The notes: generated by a model not told the origin, from the letters alone. DNA of 8,254 bases from an uncultured Burkholderiales bacterium (GCA_903904635.1 CAIVDH010000378.1:1-8254); one strand, 5' to 3'. Positions 1-7,963 are shown, counted from the first letter of the stretch. A program made the numbers and translations.

Positions 1-31
1 AACCCCTCAACTTTTGAGGGGTTTTTATTTT
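1..31 (+). terminator. Rho-independent terminator of an upstream + strand unit
   Basis: A perfect 10-bp inverted repeat (AACCCCTCAA at 1-10, TTGAGGGGTT at 14-23) has a 3-base loop. It is followed by a T-rich run at 22-30 broken by a single A. The T-tract on the right gives it + strand polarity. The gene it ends lies outside the window. It separates that unit from scpB, so scpB needs its own promoter, and one is found about 75 bases downstream. Confidence 0.88.
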
Positions 32-34
32 CTG

Positions 35-61
35 GCCAGGTCTGTAAATATTCAGACTGGC
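35..61. other. Small hairpin just after the terminator, no U-tract
   Basis: GCCAG at 35-39 pairs with CTGGC at 57-61 and TCTG at 41-44 pairs with CAGA at 53-56, leaving one bulged G at 40 and an 8-base A/T loop. No T-run follows on either strand, so it is not an intrinsic terminator by itself. It may be part of the 3' end of the upstream transcript, a protein-binding palindrome, or chance. Confidence 0.4.
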
Positions 62-104
62 AAATTGCACAAGATTTTTCATGTAATCAGCGGTTTTTAG
101 GGCA

Positions 105-133
105 ATGACAAGGTAGAAGACTTGTTCTATAAT
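105..133 (+). promoter_or_regulatory. Predicted sigma70 promoter for scpB-rluB
   Basis: ATGACA at 105-110 (5 of 6 to TTGACA) and a perfect TATAAT at 128-133 are separated by exactly 17 bases. Transcription would begin near base 140. This is the best promoter-like pair before scpB and it lies downstream of the 1-31 terminator, as expected for the start of a new transcription unit. The function is inferred from consensus matching only. Confidence 0.7.
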
Positions 134-363
134 CCGCCGCAGTAATGGTCTGTTTTATGAGTAAGACTGCTTTATAAGATCTTCTCATCACTGCCCTTGC
201 TAGCCTTACCAGTCTTATTTGCACCAGCCCCCAAGAAATCTTCTACAACTCAGGGTGCGCTGGTTGCCTGCATCAATGACTTTCTGTCTTAGCCGCATCG
301 CATGATGATGGCGCTGATTTAATCACTGCTAATTGCAACCAACCAGTTATACAAGAATCGTAG
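134..363 (+). other. Non-coding leader region upstream of scpB
   Basis: About 220 nt lie between the predicted transcription start and the scpB ATG, and no recognisable protein or tRNA is present. Visible elements are a 6-codon ORF (ATG at 157 to TAA at 177, encoding MSKTAL) without a clear ribosome binding site, and an 8-bp complement between TAAGACTG at 162-169 and CAGTCTTA at 210-217. ACCAGC at 223-228 can pair with GCTGGT at 259-264, or alternatively GCACC at 221-225 with GGTGC at 254-258. There is no T-run that would make a terminator. It could be an ordinary long 5' UTR, a weakly structured regulatory leader, or hold a small RNA. Confidence 0.35.
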
Positions 364-1182
364 ATGAATACTATTGAGGCGAAAAAAGTCCTCGAGACTG
401 CACTTTTGTGTACCCACGAGGCACTCTCTATCAATGATCTGAAGAAGCTTTTCAACGGATCTGCAGATAACGACGAAGACGCAATGGATGTCGACTCCAT
501 CAAGACCATGCTCGAAGAGCTGGTTCATGATTGGTCTGATCGTGGAGTGGAATTGGTTTGCCTTTCCACAGGCTGGCGATTTCAGAGCCGCCCTGGAATG
601 AAAATTTTCCTCGATAGGTTAAATCCGGAAAAGCCGCCAAAATATACGCGGGCAACACTAGAAACACTGGCCATCATTGCTTATCGTCAGCCAGTTACGC
701 GAGGTGACATAGAAGAAATTCGTGGCGTTGCGGTAAGTTCGCAAATCATAAAAATGCTGGAAGACCGAGGCTGGATAGATGCAATTGGCCACCGTGATGT
801 GCCTGGGCGTCCGGCTTTGTTTGCCACTACCCGGCAGTTTTTGGATGATCTCGGTCTGACTTCGCTGGATCAATTGCCGCCACTACAGCAAATAGGTAAA
901 GATGCCTTGCAGGGTGAGGCTGCCTTAAGCGTCCATGCAATGGAACAAAGTCTGGAAGCGAGCATGAATCAGGCATCAATAGAGTTTGCCGATCCTGCTA
1001 GTGGCACCGATGAGCAGGTGCATGAAGTAAGCGTTGCTCATGGTGGTGACGAAGTCGTTGCCGATGAATCAGAGTCTCAAGATGTAGCACAAGCCGAACA
1101 ACTAAATGAGCATGAGGATAGCGTAGCCGCGCAAATCCAATCCCCAACAGAACCTAGCGATGACTCCTCCCAACCCCAATAA
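364..1182 (+). CDS. scpB: Segregation and condensation protein B (ScpB)
   Basis: ScpB is the kite-type, winged-helix partner that dimerises and binds ScpA on the SMC ring to compact and segregate newly replicated DNA. The 272 residues hold two winged-helix halves, roughly 1-82 and 90-165. The family core is clear: [21 protein letters not shown] around 99-119, the [15 protein letters not shown] segment at 142-156, and FLDDLGL at 159-165. From about residue 175 the protein continues as a Glu/Asp/Ser/Gln-rich tail of about 100 residues, probably disordered, which makes it longer than a minimal ScpB. The ATG at 364 is immediately preceded by an in-frame TAG (361-363), so the start cannot lie further upstream. 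The Shine-Dalgarno is weak. scpA is not seen in the 363 bases upstream. The 3' end overlaps rluB by 23 bases, suggesting co-transcription and coupled translation. Confidence 0.95.
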   Translation: MNTIEAKKVLETALLCTHEALSINDLKKLFNGSADNDEDAMDVDSIKTMLEELVHDWSDRGVELVCLSTGWRFQSRPGMKIFLDRLNPEKPPKYTRATLETLAIIAYRQPVTRGDIEEIRGVAVSSQIIKMLEDRGWIDAIGHRDVPGRPALFATTRQFLDDLGLTSLDQLPPLQQIGKDALQGEAALSVHAMEQSLEASMNQASIEFADPASGTDEQVHEVSVAHGGDEVVADESESQDVAQAEQLNEHEDSVAAQIQSPTEPSDDSSQPQ

Positions 1183-2803
1183 TTCTCCTGATTCCGTGAG
1201 TACTCCGGATACCAATAAAGAATCTGATCACACGCGTGATGAACGCACAGCAAATTTTACTGATGCGCCTACAGAAAAACAGGCAGATGGAAAAGGTCCG
1301 CGTCGCGGACTGAGAGGGCCGCACTCATTGCGTCGATCACGTACTGGCACTGGCAGCGCTGGCGCAGAGCGCGCTTCGTCTACATCGCCTACATCACCGG
1401 CATCGCCGACGCTATCCGCGGCACAACAACGCAAAGCATTTACAGATAATCAAAATCTTCGTCCAGCTGGGGCGAGACCAGCCGCACGCAAGCCAGAGCA
1501 TGATCATCGGGAAAGCAGAGGGCCGCGCGACAACCGTAAGCCTGCAGCGCGCAGCGCTATCGGTTCAGATGCGGATTCCGTATTTTCTTTCGTCACATCC
1601 GATTCTTTTGATCAGTTTGCAGTTGCTGATGAAAAAACAGATGCAGGCAAACATGCTAATCGCAATGTAAAAACAGTCAGGCGTGACCTTACGGCTGATG
1701 ATGACGCACCAAAGTTGCATAAAGTGCTGGCCGAGGCTGGCCTGGGATCACGTCGTGACATGGAAGAGCTGATCATTGCGGGACGCGTGTCTGTCAATGG
1801 AGAGCCAGCCCACATAGGCCAGCGCATACTACCTGCTGATTTGGTGCGTATCAACGGTAAGCTGATACAAAGAAAAATAAGCAATAAGCCGCCGCGTGTT
1901 CTGGTTTATCACAAGCCTTCCGGTGAGATAGTCAGCAGCAGCGACCCGGAAGGTCGCGCAACCGTATTTGATCGTCTGCCCAACATGAAGGCAGCCAAAT
2001 GGCTGGCTGTCGGACGTCTCGATTTCAATACCGAAGGTTTGTTGTTGTTTACGACCTCGGGTGATCTAGCAAATAAATTAATGCATCCGCGCTACGGTAT
2101 AGAGCGCGAATATGCTGTGCGTACTCTTGGTGAACTTGAAGAGGGCATGCGCCAAAAATTACTCTCAGGCGTAGAGCTCGATGATGGCGTTGCGCAGTTT
2201 TCAAAAATAGCGGATGGCGGTGGAGAAGGTGCTAATCGCTGGTACCGCGTAATTATCTCCGAAGGTCGCAATCGTGAAGTGCGCCGTATGTTTGAAGCAG
2301 TTGGCCTGACAGTGTCGCGGCTTATACGCACACGTTATGGCGTCATGACGCTGCCACCTGGCTTGAAGCGTGGTCGCTGGGAAGAGCTCGATGAGCACGC
2401 CGTGCGCAGCTTGCTGGCCCAGACAGGCGTGGAAAAAGCGCCGGCAACTGCACGCGGGGCACAGGGTCGGTCGCCACAAAAAGGATATGCTCGCCCTGCA
2501 AATGGCAATGCAATGGGCCGTGATTCCAGCCGGGGTGCGGGTAATCCGCAATGGCGCTCCGATGGTCCGGTTGATCGTAATGGCGCTGCTGGCAACAACA
2601 AACGGCCGGCTCGACCGCGTCAGCCCGATCCTTTGCAAACAGCACTCGGATATCCTGCGACTGGCAACGGCGGAAGAAATGCGCGTGGTCCACAGGACGC
2701 GCAGCGCAGACGAACGCAGGGAACGACCACTGGTGGAAGTAATGCATGGTCTGCTGATCGCTTTGGTACAGGTACAGGCCCACGTCGCAAGACCAGAGGT
2801 TAA
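1160..2803 (+). CDS. rluB: 23S rRNA pseudouridine synthase, RluB type, with long charged tails
   Basis: This is an RsuA/RluB/E/F-family enzyme. RluB converts U2605 (E. coli numbering) in 23S rRNA helix 93 to pseudouridine. Of 547 residues, an S4 RNA-binding domain occupies about 185-240 ([20 protein letters not shown] onward). The catalytic domain runs about 245-425, with the [18 protein letters not shown] motif at 285-302 giving catalytic Asp288, and [15 protein letters not shown] at 368-382. E. coli RluB is about 290 residues. Here a 184-residue N-terminal extension rich in Ser/Thr/Pro/Arg and a tail of about 120 residues rich in Arg/Gly/Asn are added, both low-complexity and probably disordered RNA-contacting segments. 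The start ATG lies inside the end of scpB and has no obvious ribosome binding site, so translation is probably coupled. It ends in three consecutive in-frame stops, TAA TAG TGA (2801-2809). The RluB assignment over RluE/RluF rests on the S4 domain and on context. Confidence 0.92.
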   Translation: MTPPNPNNSPDSVSTPDTNKESDHTRDERTANFTDAPTEKQADGKGPRRGLRGPHSLRRSRTGTGSAGAERASSTSPTSPASPTLSAAQQRKAFTDNQNLRPAGARPAARKPEHDHRESRGPRDNRKPAARSAIGSDADSVFSFVTSDSFDQFAVADEKTDAGKHANRNVKTVRRDLTADDDAPKLHKVLAEAGLGSRRDMEELIIAGRVSVNGEPAHIGQRILPADLVRINGKLIQRKISNKPPRVLVYHKPSGEIVSSSDPEGRATVFDRLPNMKAAKWLAVGRLDFNTEGLLLFTTSGDLANKLMHPRYGIEREYAVRTLGELEEGMRQKLLSGVELDDGVAQFSKIADGGGEGANRWYRVIISEGRNREVRRMFEAVGLTVSRLIRTRYGVMTLPPGLKRGRWEELDEHAVRSLLAQTGVEKAPATARGAQGRSPQKGYARPANGNAMGRDSSRGAGNPQWRSDGPVDRNGAAGNNKRPARPRQPDPLQTALGYPATGNGGRNARGPQDAQRRRTQGTTTGGSNAWSADRFGTGTGPRRKTRG

Positions 2804-2826
2804 TAGTGAGACTTGGTATTAATAAG

Positions 2827-2869
2827 TTGACATCATGTTAGTAGCGCTTTGATAAGCATTTGATGTCAA
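2827..2869. repeat. Inverted repeat in the rluB-rimP gap
   Basis: TTGACATCA at 2827-2835 is perfectly repeated in reverse complement as TGATGTCAA at 2861-2869. Inside it, TGTT (2836-2839) can pair with AAGCA (2855-2858 region, with one wobble) after a small bulge. No T-run follows on either strand, so it is not a standard intrinsic terminator. It lies 24 bases after the rluB stop and 13 bases before the -35 of the rimP promoter. It may be a 3'-end stabilising hairpin of the rluB mRNA or a protein-binding operator. Confidence 0.5.
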
Positions 2870-2882
2870 ACTGGCTAACGCA

Positions 2883-2911
2883 TTGCGGCCAGAAGCCTTA
2901 TCGCATATAAT
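2883..2911 (+). promoter_or_regulatory. Predicted sigma70 promoter for rimP-nusA-infB-rbfA
   Basis: A perfect TATAAT -10 box at 2906-2911 lies 17 bases after TTGCGG at 2883-2888, a -35 matching only TTG of TTGACA. Predicted transcription start is near 2918, giving a leader of about 176 nt to the TTG start of rimP. The weak -35 suggests moderate strength or help from an activator. The function is inferred from sequence match and position. Confidence 0.62.
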
Positions 2912-2917
2912 TCCGGG

Positions 2918-3026
2918 CTAATTAAACCTGCCGACATTGCATCTTGAGCGCCTTGTAACTATTGCTGCTTGATGCGGATTTTGGCGGGGCGCATAAGAAA
3001 GATGGGCACTTGCCCATTTTTTTTTT
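2918..3026 (+). promoter_or_regulatory. Structured leader of the rimP-nusA operon (candidate attenuator or short leader RNA)
   Basis: After the predicted start the RNA can fold into one long stem. CCTGCC at 2927-2932 pairs with GGCGGG at 2983-2988 (one G-U). TTGCATC at 2937-2943 pairs with GATGCGG at 2971-2977 (two G-U). GAGC at 2946-2949 pairs with GCTT at 2967-2970. This stem is followed by a purine-rich linker and the terminator at 2995-3026, so early termination would release an RNA of about 105-110 nt. No tRNA cloverleaf is present, unlike E. coli, where the initiator tRNA gene metY heads the equivalent operon. In Bacillus subtilis, NusA-stimulated termination in the 5' UTR of its own operon controls NusA level. 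The layout here would allow the same, but that is inference. Confidence 0.5.
2995..3026 (+). terminator. Rho-independent terminator inside the rimP leader
   Basis: ATGGGCA at 3002-3008 and TGCCCAT at 3011-3017 form a short GC-rich hairpin (effectively 6 bp with a 4-base loop). The last arm runs straight into ten consecutive T bases (3017-3026). The preceding AAGAAAG (2995-3001) can pair with the T-tract and lengthen the stem. It lies 68 bases before the rimP start and downstream of the 2883-2911 promoter, so it can act both on read-through from rluB and on initiation from the rimP promoter. I found no convincing promoter between it and rimP. Confidence 0.82.
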
Positions 3027-3082
3027 CCTGAACAGTTTTGTATAGCCAGATCGCAACGCGTAAACAGGTTGTCGAGCGGGTC

Positions 3083-3096
3083 GGAGACTCTTTTTG
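3083..3096 (+). promoter_or_regulatory. Ribosome binding site deciding a TTG start for rimP
   Basis: GGAG at 3083-3086 lies 7 bases before TTG at 3094-3096. The TTG opens a reading frame whose N-terminus ([10 protein letters not shown]) lines up with the usual RimP start (M-Q-L-x-x-L-I-E-x-T). No ATG or GTG exists in frame before this conserved block. The next TTG (3109) is too far from the GGAG and would cut into the family N-terminus. Confidence 0.8.
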
Positions 3097-3570
3097 GTTT
3101 TATCCGTATTGATAGAAAAAACCGTGACCGGCATGGGTTACGAGCTAGTTGATTTCGAGCAGGCTGCGCGCGGCTTGCTGCGTGTTTACATCGACTTTCC
3201 GCCGGGCGCTGATGGTCCGATCACGGTAGAAGATTGTGCAAAAGTCACACATCAGCTGTTGCATGTGCTGACAGTTGAAAATGCGGCATATGAGCGGCTT
3301 GAGGTTTCCTCGCCCGGGCTTGATAGGCCGCTAAAAAAGCTTACAGATTACGTGCGATTTGCCGGGTGTGAAGTAACGATCAAGTTACGCATGCCCATGC
3401 CGAGTGCTGCCAATCGCAAATCGTTCGAAGGTATTTTGCATGCACCAGAAGGCGAAGTGCTTAAGCTTGAATTCGAAGGAAAAGACGGGCCGGCGATGTT
3501 GGAGTTCTCGCTGGCAGAGGTAGATAAGGCACGTTTAGTGCCAAAAGTGGATTTCAGGAGCCGTAAATGA
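3094..3570 (+). CDS. rimP: Ribosome maturation factor RimP, TTG start
   Basis: RimP binds the 30S subunit early and helps assemble the 3' domain and the central pseudoknot region of 16S rRNA. It acts in the cytoplasm and is not part of the finished ribosome. The 158 residues match family length. The N-terminal alpha/beta domain covers about 1-83, with [11 protein letters not shown] at 13-23, the VYIDFP strand at 31-36 and the hallmark [12 protein letters not shown] at 69-80. The C-terminal Sm-like beta barrel covers about 84-155 (FEGIL at 111-115, DKARLVP at 144-150). The start codon is TTG, supported by GGAG 7 bases upstream and by N-terminal alignment with the family. The stop TGA overlaps the nusA ATG (ATGA, 3567-3570), so the two are translationally coupled. 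It is the first gene of the rimP-nusA-infB-rbfA operon. Confidence 0.96.
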   Translation: MVLSVLIEKTVTGMGYELVDFEQAARGLLRVYIDFPPGADGPITVEDCAKVTHQLLHVLTVENAAYERLEVSSPGLDRPLKKLTDYVRFAGCEVTIKLRMPMPSAANRKSFEGILHAPEGEVLKLEFEGKDGPAMLEFSLAEVDKARLVPKVDFRSRK

Positions 3571-5126
3571 GTCGCGAAATTTTGATGTTGGTTGATGCGC
3601 TGGCGCGCGAAAAAAATGTCGACAAAGAAGTCGTCTTTGGTGCGCTTGAGCATGCGCTGGCGCAGGCTACCAAAAAACGCTATGAAGGCGAGGTTGATAT
3701 TCGTGTTGCGATTGATCGCGATACGGGTGAATTCGAATCATTCCGCCGCTGGCATGTCGTACCTAATGAAGCGGGTCTGCAATTGCCGGATCAGGAAATC
3801 CTGCATTTTGAAGCCCAAGAGCAAATTGAAGACATCGATGTGGATGACCACATAGAAGAGCCGATAGAGTCGCTGGAATTCGGTCGTCGTTTTGCACAAG
3901 ATACCAAGCAAGTCGTATTGCAGCGTATACGTGATGCCGAACGCGAACAAATCCTGGCTGATTTCCTTGAACGTGGCGACACCCTCGTGACCGGCACCAT
4001 CAAGCGCATGGAGCGCGGTGATGCCATCGTTGAATCAGGCAAAATCGAAGCGCGTCTGCCGCGTGATCAGATGATTCCAAAAGAAAATCTGCGCATAGGC
4101 GATCGTGTACGTGCATTTATTTTGCGCATAGAGCGTAACGCGCGCGGCCCACAAGTCATTCTTTCACGCACTGCGCCTGAATTCATCATGAAGCTGTTTG
4201 AACTCGAAGTTCCTGAGATCGAGCAGGGCATGCTGCAAATTAAATCTGCTGCACGCGACCCCGGCGTACGCGCCAAAATAGCTGTTTACACCAGTGACAA
4301 GCGCATAGACCCTATCGGCACCTGCGTAGGCATGCGCGGTTCGCGTGTACAGGGCGTCACCGGTGAACTGGGTGGCGAACGTGTTGATATCGTTTTATGG
4401 TCAGAAGACCCGGCACAATTCGTCATCGGTGCTTTGGCACCAGCAAATGTCTCCTCGATTTTGGTCGATGAAGAAAAACATGCGATGGACGTTGTGGTTG
4501 ATGAAGAAAATCTGGCTATCGCGATTGGTCGTGGTGGTCAAAACGTGCGACTGGCCAGCGAACTGACAGGATGGCAAATCAACATCATGACTGCTGAAGA
4601 ATCAGCAGACAAAGCAGCTTCAGAGACAGCCGGCATACGTGTGCTGTTCATGGAAAAACTCGATGTCGACCAGGAAGTGGCTGACATACTGGCGCAAGAA
4701 GGTTTCTCTACGCTGGAAGAAATTGCTTACGTGCCGATTAATGAGATGCTTGAAATTGAAGCCTTTGATGAAGATACAGTCAATGAGTTGCGTAACCGTG
4801 CACGCGATGCACTGGTAACAGAGGCTATCGCATCCGAAGAAGGCTTGGAAGGTATGGATGATGCATTAATCAACCTCGAAGGCATGGACAGAGTCACTGC
4901 CGGCAAGCTCGGATTAGCTGGTATTAAATCAGTTGATGCATTCGCTGGTTTGGCTTATGACGAATTTGGCGCCATTCTGGCTTTGCCAGCCGATCGGGCG
5001 CGCAAGTTGATTGAAGAAGAATTCAAAGATGTGACCGACGATGAGATGAAGCTGATCGATGCGAAATATGACGATCATGCCAAAGCGCTGCAAGCGCTGG
5101 TATGGAGTCTTGCAGAGAGCAAGTAA
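3567..5126 (+). CDS. nusA: Transcription termination/antitermination factor NusA
   Basis: NusA rides on RNA polymerase, promotes pausing and intrinsic termination, and takes part in antitermination complexes on rRNA operons. The 519 residues show the full proteobacterial layout. The RNA polymerase-binding N-terminal domain covers about 1-125 and the S1 domain about 135-200. KH1 covers about 202-280, with the GMRG loop at 255-258 and [10 protein letters not shown] at 269-278. KH2 covers about 281-345, with the GRGG loop at 321-324 and [13 protein letters not shown] at 330-342. Two acidic helix-hairpin-helix repeats lie at about 360-415 and 435-490, the form that contacts the RNA polymerase alpha C-terminal domain in E. 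coli. AGGAG at 3556-3560 is 6 bases before the ATG, and the start overlaps the rimP stop by 4 bases. Length is slightly above E. coli NusA (495). A terminator in the operon leader offers a route for self-regulation. Confidence 0.98.
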   Translation: MSREILMLVDALAREKNVDKEVVFGALEHALAQATKKRYEGEVDIRVAIDRDTGEFESFRRWHVVPNEAGLQLPDQEILHFEAQEQIEDIDVDDHIEEPIESLEFGRRFAQDTKQVVLQRIRDAEREQILADFLERGDTLVTGTIKRMERGDAIVESGKIEARLPRDQMIPKENLRIGDRVRAFILRIERNARGPQVILSRTAPEFIMKLFELEVPEIEQGMLQIKSAARDPGVRAKIAVYTSDKRIDPIGTCVGMRGSRVQGVTGELGGERVDIVLWSEDPAQFVIGALAPANVSSILVDEEKHAMDVVVDEENLAIAIGRGGQNVRLASELTGWQINIMTAEESADKAASETAGIRVLFMEKLDVDQEVADILAQEGFSTLEEIAYVPINEMLEIEAFDEDTVNELRNRARDALVTEAIASEEGLEGMDDALINLEGMDRVTAGKLGLAGIKSVDAFAGLAYDEFGAILALPADRARKLIEEEFKDVTDDEMKLIDAKYDDHAKALQALVWSLAESK

Positions 5127-5178
5127 GTCGAAAAGCCTGAACATTACGCAACGCGTCACTAGAAAAAAAGAGGACTGA

Positions 5179-7950
5179 ATGGCGAGCAATAACGTAGCCC
5201 AATTTGCCACCGAGCTGAAAATGCCGGCTGAACTGCTGCTTAAACAGCTGCAGGAAGCCGGCGTTTTGAAAAGCTCGCTTGAAGACGATCTCTCCAAAGA
5301 CGACAAGGACAAACTGCTCGGGCATTTGCGTCGTGCGCATGGTGCTGCGCCGGATGGTGAGAAGAAAAAAATTACGTTGACGCGCAAAGAAACGACTGAA
5401 ATCAAACAAGCAGATTCCAGCGGAAAATCGCGCACGATACAAGTTGAAGTCCGTAAAAAACGTACATTCGTAAAGCGCGATGAAACAGCGCCAGTCGAAG
5501 AAGCTGAAGCGCCCAAAGTAAATGTCATTGATGAAGCCGAGTTGGCTCGTCGCGAGGAAGAGGCGCACCGTCAGGCTCAGTTGATCGCTCGTCAGGAAGC
5601 CGATCTGCGCGAAAAGCAAGACCGTCTTGCTAAGCTCGAGCTTGAGCGTGAAGAGCAGGCAAAAGCTGCGCATGCTGCTGAAGATGAAGTTAAAAAAGCC
5701 AAAACCGCAGATGAAGCCGCAGTAGCCGCGGGTACTGTTGTTGCTGAAGAAAAGCGCAAAAAAGTTGAGCAAACTGCCAAGGAAGCGACGGCAAAAGCTG
5801 CTGTCACTGAGCAGGCGCGTAAAGCGGTTGCGGATGAAGTGGCGCAAATCAAGTTAATGATGGCCACGCCACGCAAAGTGGCCAAGGCACCAGAACCAGT
5901 AGCACCCGTTGCGCGTGCCAGCGAAGGCACCTTACATAAGCCAGCCGACAAAAAAGCGGGCGCCAAAAAAGAAGAGAAAAAACCTGTTGTAGCGACTGAC
6001 AAAAAATCCATCAAATCTGCCAATGTGTCTTCCACCTGGCAGGATGAAGCAAAAAAACGCAGCCCGGGTGGTCTCAAGACACGCGGTGCGGCAGCTGGTG
6101 GTGGCCGCGAAGGCTGGAGATCTGGCCCGCGTGGACGCCGCAATTCACATGCCGAAGATAGGGAAACCAATTTCCAGGCACCGACCGAAGCAGTGGTCAG
6201 AGAAGTCCACGTTCCAGAAACCATTACCGTGGCAGAGCTGGCCCACAAAATGGCAGTCAAAGCCTCAGAGGTAATCAAGCAATTGATGAAGCTGGGACAA
6301 ATGGTCACCATCAATCAAGTGCTCGATCAGGAAACAGCAATGATTCTGGTTGAAGAGATGGGCCACATTGCCCATGCGGCCGAACTGGATGATCCGGAAG
6401 CCATACTCGACACCGGCATAGAACATGTGGACGCTGAACTACTGCCACGTGCTCCAGTGGTAACAGTGATGGGACACGTAGACCACGGCAAAACCTCATT
6501 GCTCGATTACATACGCCGTGCCAAAGTCGCTTCCGGCGAAGCAGGCGGCATTACGCAGCATATCGGTGCTTATCACGTTGAAACACCGCGCGGCATGATT
6601 ACCTTCCTAGATACACCAGGTCATGAGGCGTTTACCGCCATGCGTGCCCGCGGTGCAAAAGCAACTGACATCGTTATTCTGGTTGTAGCAGCGGATGATG
6701 GTGTGATGCCTCAAACCAAAGAAGCAATCGCGCATGCGAAAGCGGCAGGCGTGTCATTGGTTGTTGCGATTAACAAGATTGACAAGCCCGGTGCCAATCC
6801 TGATCGCGTCAAACAAGAGCTGATTGCTGAACAAGTCGTACCAGAAGAATACGGTGGCGAATCACCATTCATACACGTGTCTGCCAAGACAGGTGAGGGC
6901 ATAGACACCCTGTTGGAAAACGTACTGTTGCAGGCTGAAGTATTAGAGCTTAAAGCACCAGTTGACACCCCGGCTAAAGGTTTGGTGATTGAAGCCAAGC
7001 TCGACAAAGGTCGCGGCCCGGTTGCGACCATCATGGTTCAGTCAGGTGTACTCAGACGCGGCGATATTGTACTGGCTGGTTCCTCCTACGGTCGCGTTCG
7101 TGCGATGTTGGACGAAAACGGCAAAGCCATTACCGAAGCGGGTCCTTCAATCCCAGTAGAAATTCAAGGCCTGACTGAAGTGCCGGCTGCTGGCGAAGAT
7201 GTGATGGTGCTCACTGATGAGCGCAAGGCACGTGAAATCGCGCTCTTCAGACAAGGCAAATTCCGCGACGTCAAACTGGCCAAGCAACAGGCAGCGAAGT
7301 TGGAAAATATATTCGAGCAAATGGGCGAAGGCGAAGTTAAAAATCTCGCGCTCATCGTCAAGTCGGACGTGCAGGGCTCGCAGGAAGCATTGGTCTCATC
7401 ATTGCAGAAACTCTCTACCAGCGAAGTGCGGGTACAGATTGTTCACGCCGCAGTTGGCGGCATCAGCGAATCCGATGTCAACCTTGCGCTGGCATCCAAA
7501 GCCGTCATCATTGGCTTTAATACCCGCGCTGATGCATCCGCACGCAAGCTTGCAGAATCGAATGGCATTGATATTCGTTACTACAACATCATTTACGATG
7601 CGATCGACGAAATCAAAGCGGCCATGTCCGGCATGCTCTCGCCAGAGAAACGCGAACACGCCCTCGGCTTGGTCGAAATTCGTCAGGTCTTTGTGGTCAG
7701 CAAAGTTGGTGCAATTGCCGGTTGCTACGTGCTCGAAGGTCAGGTTAAGCGTGGTGCCTCAGTTCGGCTATTGCGTGACAACGTTGTCGTCTGGACCGGT
7801 GAACTTGATTCACTCAAACGCTTCAAAGACGATGTGAAAGAAGTGAAGTCCGGCTTTGAATGCGGATTGTCATTGAAGAATTTCAATGACATCAAAGAAG
7901 GCGATCAACTGGAAGTATTTGAAGTGCAGGAAATTGCCCGTACTTTGTAA
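5179..7950 (+). CDS. infB: Translation initiation factor IF-2
   Basis: IF2 is the GTPase that brings fMet-tRNA to the 30S P site and promotes 50S joining. The 923 residues have an IF2_N module at about 1-50, then a Lys/Glu/Ala-rich predicted coiled coil at about 118-225. A basic Gly/Arg-rich linker at 296-322 and a second IF2_N module at about 346-396 follow. The G domain covers about 426-595: G1 GHVDHGKT at 432-439, G3 DTPGH at 478-482, G4 NKID at 532-535, G5 SAK at 568-570. Domains II and III follow, then the C-terminal tRNA-binding barrel at about 832-915 ([13 protein letters not shown] onward). All key GTPase residues are present. An AAGAGGA ribosome binding site (5168-5174) ends 4 bases before the ATG. 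The gap to nusA is 52 bases with no terminator, so the gene belongs to the same operon. I could not identify an internal start for a short isoform with confidence. Confidence 0.98.
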   Translation: MASNNVAQFATELKMPAELLLKQLQEAGVLKSSLEDDLSKDDKDKLLGHLRRAHGAAPDGEKKKITLTRKETTEIKQADSSGKSRTIQVEVRKKRTFVKRDETAPVEEAEAPKVNVIDEAELARREEEAHRQAQLIARQEADLREKQDRLAKLELEREEQAKAAHAAEDEVKKAKTADEAAVAAGTVVAEEKRKKVEQTAKEATAKAAVTEQARKAVADEVAQIKLMMATPRKVAKAPEPVAPVARASEGTLHKPADKKAGAKKEEKKPVVATDKKSIKSANVSSTWQDEAKKRSPGGLKTRGAAAGGGREGWRSGPRGRRNSHAEDRETNFQAPTEAVVREVHVPETITVAELAHKMAVKASEVIKQLMKLGQMVTINQVLDQETAMILVEEMGHIAHAAELDDPEAILDTGIEHVDAELLPRAPVVTVMGHVDHGKTSLLDYIRRAKVASGEAGGITQHIGAYHVETPRGMITFLDTPGHEAFTAMRARGAKATDIVILVVAADDGVMPQTKEAIAHAKAAGVSLVVAINKIDKPGANPDRVKQELIAEQVVPEEYGGESPFIHVSAKTGEGIDTLLENVLLQAEVLELKAPVDTPAKGLVIEAKLDKGRGPVATIMVQSGVLRRGDIVLAGSSYGRVRAMLDENGKAITEAGPSIPVEIQGLTEVPAAGEDVMVLTDERKAREIALFRQGKFRDVKLAKQQAAKLENIFEQMGEGEVKNLALIVKSDVQGSQEALVSSLQKLSTSEVRVQIVHAAVGGISESDVNLALASKAVIIGFNTRADASARKLAESNGIDIRYYNIIYDAIDEIKAAMSGMLSPEKREHALGLVEIRQVFVVSKVGAIAGCYVLEGQVKRGASVRLLRDNVVVWTGELDSLKRFKDDVKEVKSGFECGLSLKNFNDIKEGDQLEVFEVQEIARTL

Positions 7951-7963
7951 AACGCTCTTCCGT

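Noticed and set aside
157..177. Six-codon leader peptide gene (MSKTAL)
   Set aside because: No ribosome binding site, no run of regulatory codons and no terminator downstream. Kept only as a remark in the scpB leader.
1230..1700. Low-complexity Ser/Thr/Pro/Arg stretch as a possible insertion or foreign segment
   Set aside because: The reading frame is continuous and base composition does not shift visibly. Such N-terminal extensions are, as I recall, usual for RluB in this lineage.
2201..2822. Several overlapping 145-150 codon frames (both strands) within the rluB 3' half
   Set aside because: All are out of frame with the conserved RluB catalytic domain and tail. Their composition is Arg/Cys/His-biased and no recognisable motif is present, so they are shadows of an Arg/Gly-rich coding region.
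2827..2855. Promoter with a perfect TTGACA at 2827-2832
   Set aside because: At 16-19 bases spacing the -10 candidates (for example TGATAA at 2850-2855) match poorly. The hexamer is better explained as part of the inverted repeat.
2918..3026. A metY-like initiator tRNA at the head of the nusA operon, as in E. coli
   Set aside because: No cloverleaf, no GTTCGA T-loop and no CAT anticodon stem could be found; only a long stem and a terminator are present.
5023..5847. 274-codon open frame on the minus strand across nusA end and infB start
   Set aside because: It lies fully opposite the strongly conserved nusA and infB coding sequence. Its translation is Phe/Arg-rich with no family motif, as expected from the complement of Lys/Glu-rich codons.
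5592..6314. 240-codon minus-strand frame opposite the infB N-terminal half
   Set aside because: The Ala/Ser-rich translation is the antisense of the Ala/Lys/Glu-rich IF2 linker. There is no start signal or motif.
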